Below are positions 25,124-32,700 of a DNA stretch of 64,000 nt, one piece after another. The position numbers and the translations under genes were made by a program. Source of the stretch: Entomobacter blattae (GTDB taxonomy: Bacteria > Pseudomonadota > Alphaproteobacteria > Acetobacterales > Acetobacteraceae). How positions within the stretch are numbered: position 1 is the first letter of the stretch; each line of letters begins with the position of its first letter. The notes under the pieces are model-generated. The model made no database searches. It was given only the letters and a program-made list of their open reading frames with translations, and was not told where the DNA came from. The stretch lies in assembly GCF_014672835.1 (NCBI RefSeq), contig NZ_CP060244.1:2473001-2537000 (forward strand), read 5' to 3'.

Positions 25124-25366
25124 ATGTCATTATCATCCATGAGAGAATTATCTACTGAAGAGCTTTTTTTTGTTTCAGGGAGGAAAAATTTTTCTTGGCA
25201 AACCATCGTAGGTGGTGCAGTTGGGGGCGCCATTACAGGGGCCGGTAAGGGAGCTTACTCTGGCTTGGTTGGTGGTCCAGGTACCATTGCCGGCGGCGCT
25301 ATTGGTGGTGCACTTATTGGCGGCGTTTTAGGTGCTGCAGGCGCTGCTTGGAAATATTATCATTAG
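25124..25366 (+). CDS. Double-glycine-leader bacteriocin-like peptide 2
   Basis: The 80-residue precursor has AGGGAG nine bases before the ATG. MRELSTEELFFVSGR/K aligns with the leader of peptide 1 but has Arg where the second Gly is expected, which would weaken or alter processing. The core is strongly Gly-rich with repeated GGAVGGAITGAG, GGAIGGALIGGVLGAAGAA and ends AWKYYH, again a GxxxG membrane-helix pattern. It sits 55 bases after peptide 1 and shares its transcript. The two together resemble class IIb bacteriocins. Other options are phage-borne membrane peptides with a leader-like start by chance. Confidence 0.6.
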   Translation: MSLSSMRELSTEELFFVSGRKNFSWQTIVGGAVGGAITGAGKGAYSGLVGGPGTIAGGAIGGALIGGVLGAAGAAWKYYH

Positions 25367-25393
25367 TTTTGAGTATAAATTTTTTACGTTTAG

Positions 25394-25420
25394 TAAGGCA
25401 CCTATTCAGGTGCCTTATTT
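25394..25420 (+). terminator. Terminator after the bacteriocin-like pair
   Basis: TAAGGCACCT (25394-25403), loop ATTC, AGGTGCCTTA (25408-25417), then TTTATT. A perfect ten-base stem just after peptide 2. Confidence 0.75.
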
Positions 25421-25423
25421 ATT

Positions 25424-25480
25424 GAAGATTTTTCCGTGAAGACACCACAAAAAACAGCCCCTACACAGGGGCTTTTTTAT
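25424..25480 (+). pseudogene. Remnant of an endolysin gene start, now ending in a hairpin
   Basis: GAAGATTTTTCCGTGAAGAC and the following bases match the start of the intact endolysin gene at 26222-26268. Translated it reads VKTPQKTAPTQG against MKTPQKTALDQ. The match ends after about 43 bases, where AGCCCC-TACACA-GGGGCT (25456-25473) plus T-run forms a terminator. I read it as the scar of a recombination that brought in the upstream bacteriocin-like genes or duplicated the endolysin border. Confidence 0.55.
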
Positions 25481-25502
25481 TAGGGGAAAGAAAATATTCA
25501 CC

Positions 25503-25922
25503 TTGATTGATAGTTGCAGGGCATGGCTAATTGGCTACCGTCATAACCTGTTTAGTAAAGACCACTGGTTTGCAGAATTATGGGGTGGTTCTGTTTTGAT
25601 GATCTTTCCTATCCTGGCCCATTACGGCCCCTCGAAACCAGAGGCTGAATGGCCGCCCGATTTGGGCTTTACCCATGTCCTGCCTGACCATATGTGGCAA
25701 ACCTTAATGCTCATTGTTGGCTTGTTGCAGATTATTTCCCTGGGCACAAAAAGCCTGTTATTTCGGGGAACATGTGCGTTTATTGCCGGCTGGCTCGCCT
25801 GCTGGGCAACGCTGAACATCTATATCTATGGGGCTGGTGTACATCCTGGTATTGCATTAGGGACGGGTTGGGTTGGGATTAATATGTTTGCGGTTTCTCG
25901 TTGTGTTGCGGGGTTACGATGA
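25503..25922 (+). CDS. Phage membrane protein, about four TM segments
   Basis: 139 residues from a TTG start, with AGGGGAAAG about 12 bases upstream; no ATG or GTG lies nearer in frame. Hydrophobic segments are visible near residues 27-43 (GGSVLMIFPILAHYG), 65-82 (MWQTLMLIVGLLQIISLG), 88-107 and 115-130. I do not recognise a family. It sits between the bacteriocin-like pair and the lysis genes, so it could be a lysis membrane protein or an immunity protein for the peptides. The four-helix layout would fit either. Confidence 0.55.
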   Translation: MIDSCRAWLIGYRHNLFSKDHWFAELWGGSVLMIFPILAHYGPSKPEAEWPPDLGFTHVLPDHMWQTLMLIVGLLQIISLGTKSLLFRGTCAFIAGWLACWATLNIYIYGAGVHPGIALGTGWVGINMFAVSRCVAGLR

Positions 25923-26087
25923 ATGGAACTGGAATTGTCTTGGTTGGAAGCCCATCATCCCATCATCGTCATGCTGATTGCCCTCGGCCCCGTGGTTATG
26001 GCCACCCTTCACGGTGCTATCCGATTGTATTTCGACTACAAGCGCCAGAAGCTGGATTACGAGCGGGAGAGGGAGAAGAAGGAGTAG
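25923..26087 (+). CDS. Small membrane-anchored phage protein, possible spanin or lysis accessory
   Basis: 54 residues. MELELSWLEAHHPIIVMLIA, LGPVVMATLHGAIRLYF is one membrane helix, followed by the charged DYKRQKLDYEREREKKE. The start directly follows the previous stop (TGA then ATG). A single N-terminal TM helix followed by a charged helix is the layout of Rz-type inner-membrane spanins and small holin accessories, though 54 residues is short. Function is inferred from neighbours only. Confidence 0.5.
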   Translation: MELELSWLEAHHPIIVMLIALGPVVMATLHGAIRLYFDYKRQKLDYEREREKKE

Positions 26088-26195
26088 TGGGTTTTGACGA
26101 TCGTATTGTCCTTAAAATGTTCCACAAGCAGATTTGTTGTACACAATGTTCAACAAAATTTCCTCATAAAATAAGCCAGAAACTTAGTAACAACC

Positions 26196-26219
26196 AGCCC
26201 TCTCCGGAGGGCTTTTTTA
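26196..26219 (+). terminator. Terminator before the endolysin gene
   Basis: AGCCCTC (26196-26202), loop TCCG, GAGGGCT (26207-26213), then six T. Its right edge continues into GGAG, the ribosome site of the endolysin gene. Confidence 0.7.
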
Positions 26220-26232
26220 TTGGAGATTTTCC

Positions 26233-26661
26233 ATGAAAACACCGCAGAAAACAGCCCTTGATCAGGTGATTGATATTGTTGCCCGCACCCTTTGGGGTGA
26301 AGCCAGGGGGGAAGGCATTAAAGGGATGCAGGCCGTAGCCAACGTCATTGGTAACAGGGTAAAAACCCCAGGCTGGTGGGGGAATGACTATACCAGCGTC
26401 TGCCTCAAGAAAAGCCAGTTCTCCTGCTGGAACGCAGACGACCCCAACAGGGATAAACTGCTTAAAGTTACAGCCGAAGACACAGCTTTTACCCGTGCAT
26501 TAACACTGGCTGCCCTTCTAGTGAAAAACAACCTGCCGGACCTCACCAAAGGGGCTACCCATTATTTTGAAAAACACATCGCTCCACCCAAATGGGCTGA
26601 TCCTGCAAAAAAAACCATAACCATTGGCAATCACATATTCTATAAACTGGAAGGAAAGTAA
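26233..26661 (+). CDS. Endolysin, SleB-type cell wall hydrolase
   Basis: The 142-residue product has IVARTLWGEARGEGIKGMQA, VANVIGNRVKTPGWWGND, SQFSCWNADDPNR, then LTKGATHYFEKHIAPPKWAD: the Hydrolase_2/SleB pattern, with the conserved Glu of WGEARGEG as likely catalytic acid. It hydrolyses peptidoglycan glycan strands at the end of infection. No signal peptide is present, so it needs the holin encoded directly downstream to cross the membrane. Confidence 0.9.
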   Translation: MKTPQKTALDQVIDIVARTLWGEARGEGIKGMQAVANVIGNRVKTPGWWGNDYTSVCLKKSQFSCWNADDPNRDKLLKVTAEDTAFTRALTLAALLVKNNLPDLTKGATHYFEKHIAPPKWADPAKKTITIGNHIFYKLEGK

Positions 26662-26665
26662 TCTC

Positions 26666-26926
26666 GTGAAACCCTCTAAAACTGCAACGACCTATCTGGT
26701 TGCCATCATGGCTGCTCTGGTAAGTGGTGATATGAACCTCATTCCTGCGGATATTTCACTCTATGCAGCTCTGGTTGTCATGGTATGTAACTTCATAGCA
26801 AGCCATACCAAACCACCCAAAGAAGGCTCATGGCTCGTGTGGCCATACCAGATCATCAACTGGCTGGCCGGCAATTTTGGCTGGGCCCAGAACAGGGTGG
26901 AAAGTAGTACAACCAGCAGTAAATAA
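26666..26926 (+). CDS. Holin
   Basis: 86 residues from the GTG at 26666, preceded by GGAAAG at the end of the endolysin gene. The frame is open from 26624, but the duplicate copy at 28050 uses an ATG at the same codon, which fixes the start. Two hydrophobic segments (TTYLVAIMAALVSGDMNLIP and ISLYAALVVMVCNFIASH) are followed by a Trp-rich amphipathic region (GSWLVWPYQIINWLAGNFGW) and a polar tail. Holins collect in the inner membrane and open it to release the endolysin. The 3' half is duplicated at 28130-28300. Confidence 0.75.
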   Translation: MKPSKTATTYLVAIMAALVSGDMNLIPADISLYAALVVMVCNFIASHTKPPKEGSWLVWPYQIINWLAGNFGWAQNRVESSTTSSK

Positions 26927-26950
26927 ATAATCAATAGTAACTAACTGTAC

Positions 26951-26984
26951 AGCTGCCACGAAACCTCCCGTGGCGGCTTTTTTG
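26951..26984 (+). terminator. Lysis operon terminator, copy A
   Basis: AGCTGCCACG (26951-26960), loop AAACCTCC, CGTGGCGGCT (26969-26978) with one G-T pair, then TTTTTTG. The copy at 28325 has a perfect stem. Confidence 0.8.
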
Positions 26985-27152
26985 TTTTTATCAATCAAAA
27001 AAATAAGAGGGTAAAAAATGGGGTAAATATAGGGAGTATTACTATCGATTTATTATATTTCAATGAGTCATTTATTATATATGATGGAACCCCCTAGGTA
27101 GAAATATTTTGCTCAGTTTTAGCTGTTTTATAAGTTAGTAATCTATGTCAAT

Positions 27153-27887
27153 CTATGCTCTATAGAAAATGTTACGATGTAGAACAAGATAGTTTTTTTG
27201 CTGTTGAGTAAAGTTGGGTTTAGTTACTTTACCTTGTGAGAGACCCAGTGTTAAGTAAGGGTCTTTTCCCAGAGTTTGGGAAAAGATCATTGTTCCATCG
27301 TCTTCGAATGACATAAGGTATTTGTCAAAAGCAGCATCAAGGTTAGCAATTAATAGTAATCCATTATTAGGATCTAACCTTTCTTCATTATTAGAATCTT
27401 TCCATGGCTTGATGTGAGAAGCCCGAAGTAATTGTGGAATTTTTATTTCTGTGACAGCACATGCATTATTCCAATGTTCAAGAAGCTGATTGCGAAATTC
27501 ACCTTGACCAATACGAGCTTGAATTTGAGCTTTTCTCTCAGTGTCTTTTATTGTTTGGTTATCGTTGATATTTTGCAGATCAACAAATAGATCATTCTTA
27601 AGCTGGTTCTGTTCTGATGCAGACAGGTTCCATTCTAATAGCTCCCAAAACGTATCATCCTTTCCTTCAATGGGCTTGGTGCGGCGAAATAAATATTTAT
27701 TACGTTCAAGAAATGCTTTGGATTCTGGACAGAATTCTTGTAGTCGGGCTTCAATGGTACGTATAGGTGTTTTACCAAGACTCTCTTCTGGAAAGGTAAT
27801 TTTAATTTCATCGTATATCTCTGAAACTCTAGCTGGCCGCTTTAATTTATTTAAAGCATCCAAGATCATTTGTAGTTTAAGGGGCAA
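27153..27887 (-). CDS. HNH endonuclease with N-terminal winged-helix-like domain
   Basis: 244 residues. Residues 1-75 (MILDALNKLKRPARVSEIYD, EIKITFPEES) look like a small winged helix. The C-terminal half has the HNH_2 restriction-type pattern: RASHIKPWKDSNNEERLDP with the metal-binding His at 158, NNGLLLIANLDAAFDKYLMS, and IFSQ. Such proteins are DNA nucleases of restriction or phage-exclusion type. It is reverse to the lysis genes, AT-rich on both sides, and lies exactly between the two direct repeats. No partner methylase is visible. Confidence 0.8.
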   Translation of the reverse strand: MPLKLQMILDALNKLKRPARVSEIYDEIKITFPEESLGKTPIRTIEARLQEFCPESKAFLERNKYLFRRTKPIEGKDDTFWELLEWNLSASEQNQLKNDLFVDLQNINDNQTIKDTERKAQIQARIGQGEFRNQLLEHWNNACAVTEIKIPQLLRASHIKPWKDSNNEERLDPNNGLLLIANLDAAFDKYLMSFEDDGTMIFSQTLGKDPYLTLGLSQGKVTKPNFTQQQKNYLVLHRNIFYRA

Positions 27888-27970
27888 TTAAATTCTCCAA
27901 ATATTTATAATAATAATTACGATAGTTTATATTGTTTTTTCAAATTGATTTTAAAATTAACTATATATTT

Positions 27971-28036
27971 TACAAATTTTGGCAAGGCAACCCACAAACG
28001 AATATTCCCCACTTTGCCGCAGCTATTGCGGCCTGA
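27971..28036 (+). pseudogene. Possible C-terminal remnant of another phage lysis enzyme
   Basis: Directly before the holin copy B an open frame reads YKFWQGNPQTNIPHFAAAIA and ends with TGA (28034-28036). The Trp-Gln-Gly-Asn-Pro-Gln-Thr-Asn motif looks like the tail of a lysozyme-type endolysin, and its place before a holin fits. It is short, so this is a weak call. Confidence 0.3.
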
Positions 28037-28049
28037 AAGGATAACTCAA

Positions 28050-28300
28050 ATGAAACCATCTAAAACCGCCACCACGTATTTAGTTGCTATCATACCCGCT
28101 TTGGTGAGTGGTGATATGAACCTCATTCTTCACTCTATGCAGCTCTGGTTGTCATGGTGTGTAACTTCATAGCAAGCTATACCAAACCACCCAAAGAAGG
28201 CTCCTGGCTCGTATGGCCATACCAGATCATCAACTGGCTGGCCGGCAATTTTGGCTGGGCCCAGAACAGGGTGGAAAGTATTACAACCAGCAGTAAATAA
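28050..28300 (+). pseudogene. Holin, frameshifted second copy
   Basis: Starts MKPSKTATTYLVAIIPALVS, matching the intact holin, but lacks ten bases after CTCATT (28126), which shifts the frame and stops translation after 41 residues. Downstream bases to the normal stop (28298-28300) are almost identical to copy A. Confidence 0.85.
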
Positions 28301-28324
28301 ATAATCAATAGCAACTAACTGTAC

Positions 28325-28358
28325 AGCTGCCACGAAACCTCCCGTGGCAGCTTTTTTG
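28325..28358 (+). terminator. Lysis operon terminator, copy B
   Basis: AGCTGCCACG (28325-28334) and CGTGGCAGCT (28343-28352) make a perfect ten-base stem, followed by six T after the C. Confidence 0.8.
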
Positions 28359-28442
28359 TTTTTATCAATCAAAAAAATAAGGGGGTAAAAAATGGGGTAA
28401 ATATAGAGAGTATTACTATCGATTTATTATATTTCAATGAGT

Positions 28443-29323
28443 TATATATTAAATATGACAGACACCCCATCCGCCAAATCACTGATGCAGATCGTTTCAA
28501 ACAATAATAAACCCCCTAAAATACGCCAGTTTTACCGAATGTCCTGTTTCAAGTTATTGAAAATAATAGCACGGAAAAGCGGGTAAAATTTTTACTCAGA
28601 TGGGTAAAACGAGTGCTAGCTCTTGTTAAACGATTGAAAAACCATATCTGCTAAAGCAAAGAATAAGACCTATAGGCTTAGAGAGGCTGTAGACCTGTTT
28701 TTACAAGCTTTTCCCACAGACCTAAACATGATATTGGCGCTATAAAATTAGCGGCAAGCAAAATATTTGTGCTATTAGTCGTTACCCTTCTATTGGTTTA
28801 TAAGTTTGTGTTTCATGTTATTAGAAACAATGATCAATCCCCAACATGCGGGCATCTTACCCAAGATTCTGTTTTATGCCTTGTGGTCAATAACCGATAA
28901 TGACAGGAAAAATGGAGGGAAAGTGTTACCCAGATGGAGAAAATGGGGCAAGCCCTTGCTCAACCTAGCCCTTGTATAACAACGAAAAAATTAACTCTGA
29001 CCACGCAGAAATAATATCTCTAGACAATATCTCTAGATTGAGAAGACCTTTCACTTGTTATTTTGTCTAGCTGCTGTGAAAGATTTTCTCTGATGCGCCC
29101 AAAACAGGGGAATCACCCTCGTAATGGGTAAAGGCAGCATCACTACTGGGAAGGGCTGCAAAAAATCTCTACCATTGGTGCGCTTTTACCGTTAAAGCTG
29201 CAAGATACCCGCCGGTACAAATATTAACCGGTACAAATATTAAAATGAAGTACTTTTAAAAATATCCACTGATGTGAACCATTATTTCGTTATTATGGGA
29301 TGCTTTATCAATGATTTGTTGCC
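28443..29323. other. Gene-poor stretch at the prophage right flank
   Basis: Multiple stops in all frames and no convincing gene. It holds two short perfect tandem repeats: AATATCTCTAGA twice at 29013-29037 and CCGGTACAAATATTAA twice at 29212-29243. Bits such as CAGATGGGTAAAACGAG (about 28600) and CAGATGGAGAAAATGGGGC (about 28931) look alike and could be decayed duplicates. I see no tRNA or clear attachment site. Confidence 0.5.
29212..29243 (+). repeat. Perfect 16-bp tandem duplication
   Basis: CCGGTACAAATATTAA occurs twice back to back (29212-29227 and 29228-29243). Possible operator pair or slippage product; about 80 bases from the degenerate bacteriocin-like gene. Confidence 0.7.
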
Positions 29324-29649
29324 CTATCGGGCGTTGACTTGATCAATAAAATGATACACCGATTGAGTTGTACCCCCCAATAACCGCCAGACCCCATTGA
29401 TAAGCTGGTACCCTTTATACAACACAAAATCCACACCTGTGTTTAAGCCATTATACGCTGTACCAATAATGTAATGGCCGCTGCTGAATCTCCCAGGCCA
29501 TCTGCAACATCTTGCACCCTATTGAATAAATTAGATGTTGTAATAAGCGTATTCCCAACACTCTGAGGTAAGAATGCCAAGGGCTGCCATACGCCAGCCC
29601 CACCCGATACGATCAATAACTCAGTTTCGTTTAATTCTTTTAACTTCCT
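29324..29649 (-). pseudogene. Degenerate double-glycine-leader peptide gene
   Basis: On the minus strand the frame reads LKELNETELLIVSGG/AGVWQ, the same leader type as the peptides at 24847 and 25124, and continues PLAFLPQSVGNTLITTSNLF to DGLGDSAAA. A one-base frame change near 29479 then gives a coherent continuation, HYIIGTAYNGLNTGVDFVLY, KGYQLINGVWRLLGG, and a TAG at 29324-29326. GAGGAAG lies just upstream, but no start codon sits at the right distance. The gene thus appears to have lost its start and one base. An intact version would encode about 105-110 residues. The leader match is direct; the bacteriocin role is inferred. Confidence 0.5.
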
Positions 29650-29778
29650 CTATGAATCCCTCAGTTTATGAATAAAGTTTCAATTGGATACGATCCCATT
29701 TATTACTAAATAGTCACTCATTATTCCCCAAAACGAGGATAAAAAACAAAGATTTCGTAACAATTTTTTAAGAAGAAA

Positions 29779-32700
29779 TTAATTTTTCTGCGCTCCAATT
29801 TTTTCTAATATTTTTAACAGTTTTCTGGCCTGCTCTATACGCTCGGCGAAGACAATTTCACGCGAGTAGGCCAGTTTTTGATCAGGGCGTAGCCGAATAA
29901 CCCCGCTTTTATTTTTGGCAATCCAAGCCAGTAATCCTTCCAGGTTGGAAAAATCGTTCTGGTGAAACTGCACCACAATGCCCTTAGGACCAGCCTCAAG
30001 TTTTTCAACGCCCGAAAGGCGGCATAAACGCTTTAGCTCAACAATCTGAAGTAGGTTTTCAGTTTCTGAAGGGATATCGCCAAAGCGATCCAGCAATTCT
30101 GCCCGCATAGCCTCAATATCAGCATCTTCATGTAATGCCCCAATCCGTCGATAAAGGCCAAGCCTTACGGGTAAATCTTTTACATAGGTTTCAGGAATTA
30201 AGACAGGTAGTCCTAAATTAATATTAGGAGTCCACTCTCGCTGATCTTGCCGAGACTCAGAAGATGACTTCAACTCAGAGACCGCATCTTCCAGCATTTG
30301 CTGATAAAGCTCTATCCCTACTTCACGGATATGGCCAGACTGTTCATCACCTAAAAGGTTTCCAGCCCCTCGCATGTCTAGATCATGAGAGGCGAGCGTA
30401 AAGCCTGCTCCAAGGGAATCAAGTGTTTGCATAATTTCAAGGCGTTTTTCAGATGCTGCTGAAAGCCGCTGGCCCGCAGGCCAGGTTAAATAGGCATAAC
30501 CCCGCAGCTTGCCCCGTCCGACCCGGCCACGAAGCTGATAAAGCTGCCCTAATCCAAAAAGGTCTGCCCGATAGACCACCAAAGTATTAACAGAAGGCAT
30601 ATCCAACCCACTTTCAACAATATTGGTAGAAAGCAATATGTCGTATTTGCCATCGCTAAACTCCGTCATCACTTGCTCTAAATCCACTGGAGATAGACGA
30701 CCATGAGCCTGGACAATTCGGGCATCAGGTTGAATAGTGTGCAATTTTTTAGCGATAGGCTCCATATCATCAATGCGAGGTACCACGCAAAAAACCTGCC
30801 CACCCCGTAACCTTTCACGCTGAAGGGCCTCACTAATAATCATACTATCAAAGGGCATAATAAAGGTTCTTACAGCAAGCCTATCGGTGGGTGGGGTAGC
30901 AATAAGGCTCATTTCCCGCACCCCGGTAAGAGCAAGCTGTAAGGTACGGGGCAATGGGGTGGCAGAAAGCGTTAACACATGCACGTTTTCACATAAAGCC
31001 TTGAGTTTTTCCTTATGAGTAACCCCGAAATGCTGCTCTTCATCAATAATCAACAGCTCCAGGGCTGAAAATTTTACTGACTTAGCCAAAAGCGCATGGG
31101 TACCAATAACAATATTAATATTACCCTCTGCCAGCTCCTTACGAACCTGGCTAGCTTCCTTAGCCGTAACCAAGCGAGAAAGCTGGGCAATTTTTATAGG
31201 GAAACCCGCAAAACGCGCCTGAAATGTACGGTAATGCTGGCGAGAAAGCAAGGTTGTGGGAACCACAACGGCAACCTGAGCCCCTGTCATGGCGACGACA
31301 AAAGCAGCCCTTAAGGCAACCTCGGTCTTTCCAAAACCAACATCTCCACAGATAAGCCGGTCCATAGGGCGGCCTTGCGATAAATCCAGAATGACATCGG
31401 CAATAGCCCTTTGCTGATCATCAGTTTCGACAAAGGGAAAACGAGCACAAAACTCATCCCACATCCCTTCAGGTGGTTGGACAACTGGCGCTTCATGCGT
31501 AGCCCTTAAGGCTGCAGTCTGGATAAGTTCTGCCGCCATATCGCGGATACGCTGTTTCATTTTAGCCTTGCGGCCTTGCCAGGATGAACTTCCCAATCGG
31601 TCCAGTGCCACACCGGATTGTTCAGAGCCAAACCGGCTTAGGAGCTCAATATTTTCCACTGGCAGAAACAGCTTTTCTTCCCCTTCATACATAAGGCATA
31701 AGCAATCATGAGGTGCGCTCCCTACCTCTATGGTGCGCAAGCCTTCATAACGGCCTATTCCGTAATCCTGATGGACAACAAGGTCTCCTTCAGAGATTTC
31801 AGAAGCCTGGGCAATAAAATCACTGTTTTTTCTCTGGCGTTGACGTGGGCGAATCACGCGCTCACCCAGCAAATCCTGCTCGGAGACAAAAACGTAGGGA
31901 CACCCTTTTTTATCCCCTATAAAACCACGCTCAAGCCCCACTGTGATGAGGCCCACGGCGTCATCTGGGCCTTGTTTGGCTTCCTGCCAATTTTCATATT
32001 GCGCTCTGGAAATTTTGTGCTCACGAAGAAGGGCTGCAATACGCTCTCTGGAGCCCCGGCTCCAGGCTGTTACAAAAACCCGCTTGCCAGCCTTTTGCCA
32101 TTGCTCTACCTGCTGGGCAAACACCCCAAACGGACCAGCCGTTTTTTCAGAAGATCGTGCCGCTGAAGGCTGGGCAAAAACCATTCCCTGCCGGCCTCCT
32201 GCTTCAACCCCTATAACCCCCTCAGGCTGGGCAAAGGGGCTAAACATCACAACAGCATGACGTGCCAGATTAGCTTCCCATCCTTCCCGATCAAGATAGA
32301 GAAGATGAGAGGGTAAGGCCCTATAAGGCAACTCTCCCAAAGCTGGGGGCATACGCCTTGCCTGGTAATGGTCCTCTATCATTTCAAGGCGAAGGTTCAA
32401 AACCTCTTCCACCTGATGATCAAAACTAATTGCTGAATGCGCAACATAGTCAAAAAGAGTGCCCATCTGCTCATGAAATAAAGGCAGATAATGCTCCATT
32501 CCCAAATGGGTATATCCTTCTGAAATATGTTTATAGAGAGGGTCTTCTGTGGCCAGTGGGCCAAATTGATCTCGCCAACGGCTCCGAAACCGTGAAATAG
32601 ACTCTTTATCTAAGGAAAGCTCAGAAACCGGATGAAGGGCAAAACTCTCCACCTGTGCTACAGAACGCTGGCTAACAGGGTCGAAACTTCTTAAACTTTC

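Larger units (their letters stand above)
26666..27068 (+). repeat. Direct repeat, copy A (holin, terminator, flank)
   Basis: Pairs with copy B at 28050-28442. From the middle of the holin gene through the terminator to CAATGAGT the two copies are nearly identical. The first 80 bases are only about 80 percent alike, with mostly synonymous changes. Confidence 0.85.
1..28442. mobile_element. Prophage, late-gene half (lambda-like head, Mu-like contractile tail)
   Basis: A continuous run of phage late genes on the plus strand covers terminase, portal, protease, capsid, sheath, tube, tape measure, baseplate, fibres, endolysin and holin. The left end, with integrase, repressor and replication genes, lies outside the window. 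The right border is not resolved: recognisable phage sequence ends at the second holin copy, and the chromosomal gene mfd ends at 29779. I saw no tRNA or obvious attachment-site repeat. Reverse-strand cargo genes interrupt the tail module at two places. Confidence 0.9.
28050..28442 (+). repeat. Direct repeat, copy B (holin pseudogene, terminator, flank)
   Basis: Pairs with copy A (26666-27068). High identity from about 28128 to the shared CAATGAGT end at 28442, where the flanks diverge abruptly. Confidence 0.85.

Noticed and set aside
28443-29323. Search for tRNA, attachment site or CRISPR-like repeats at the prophage border
   Set aside because: No cloverleaf, no GTTCGAATC-type arm and no regularly spaced repeats; only two short tandem pairs.
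31708-32260. Plus-strand open frames within mfd
   Set aside because: Antisense shadows of the mfd coding sequence.
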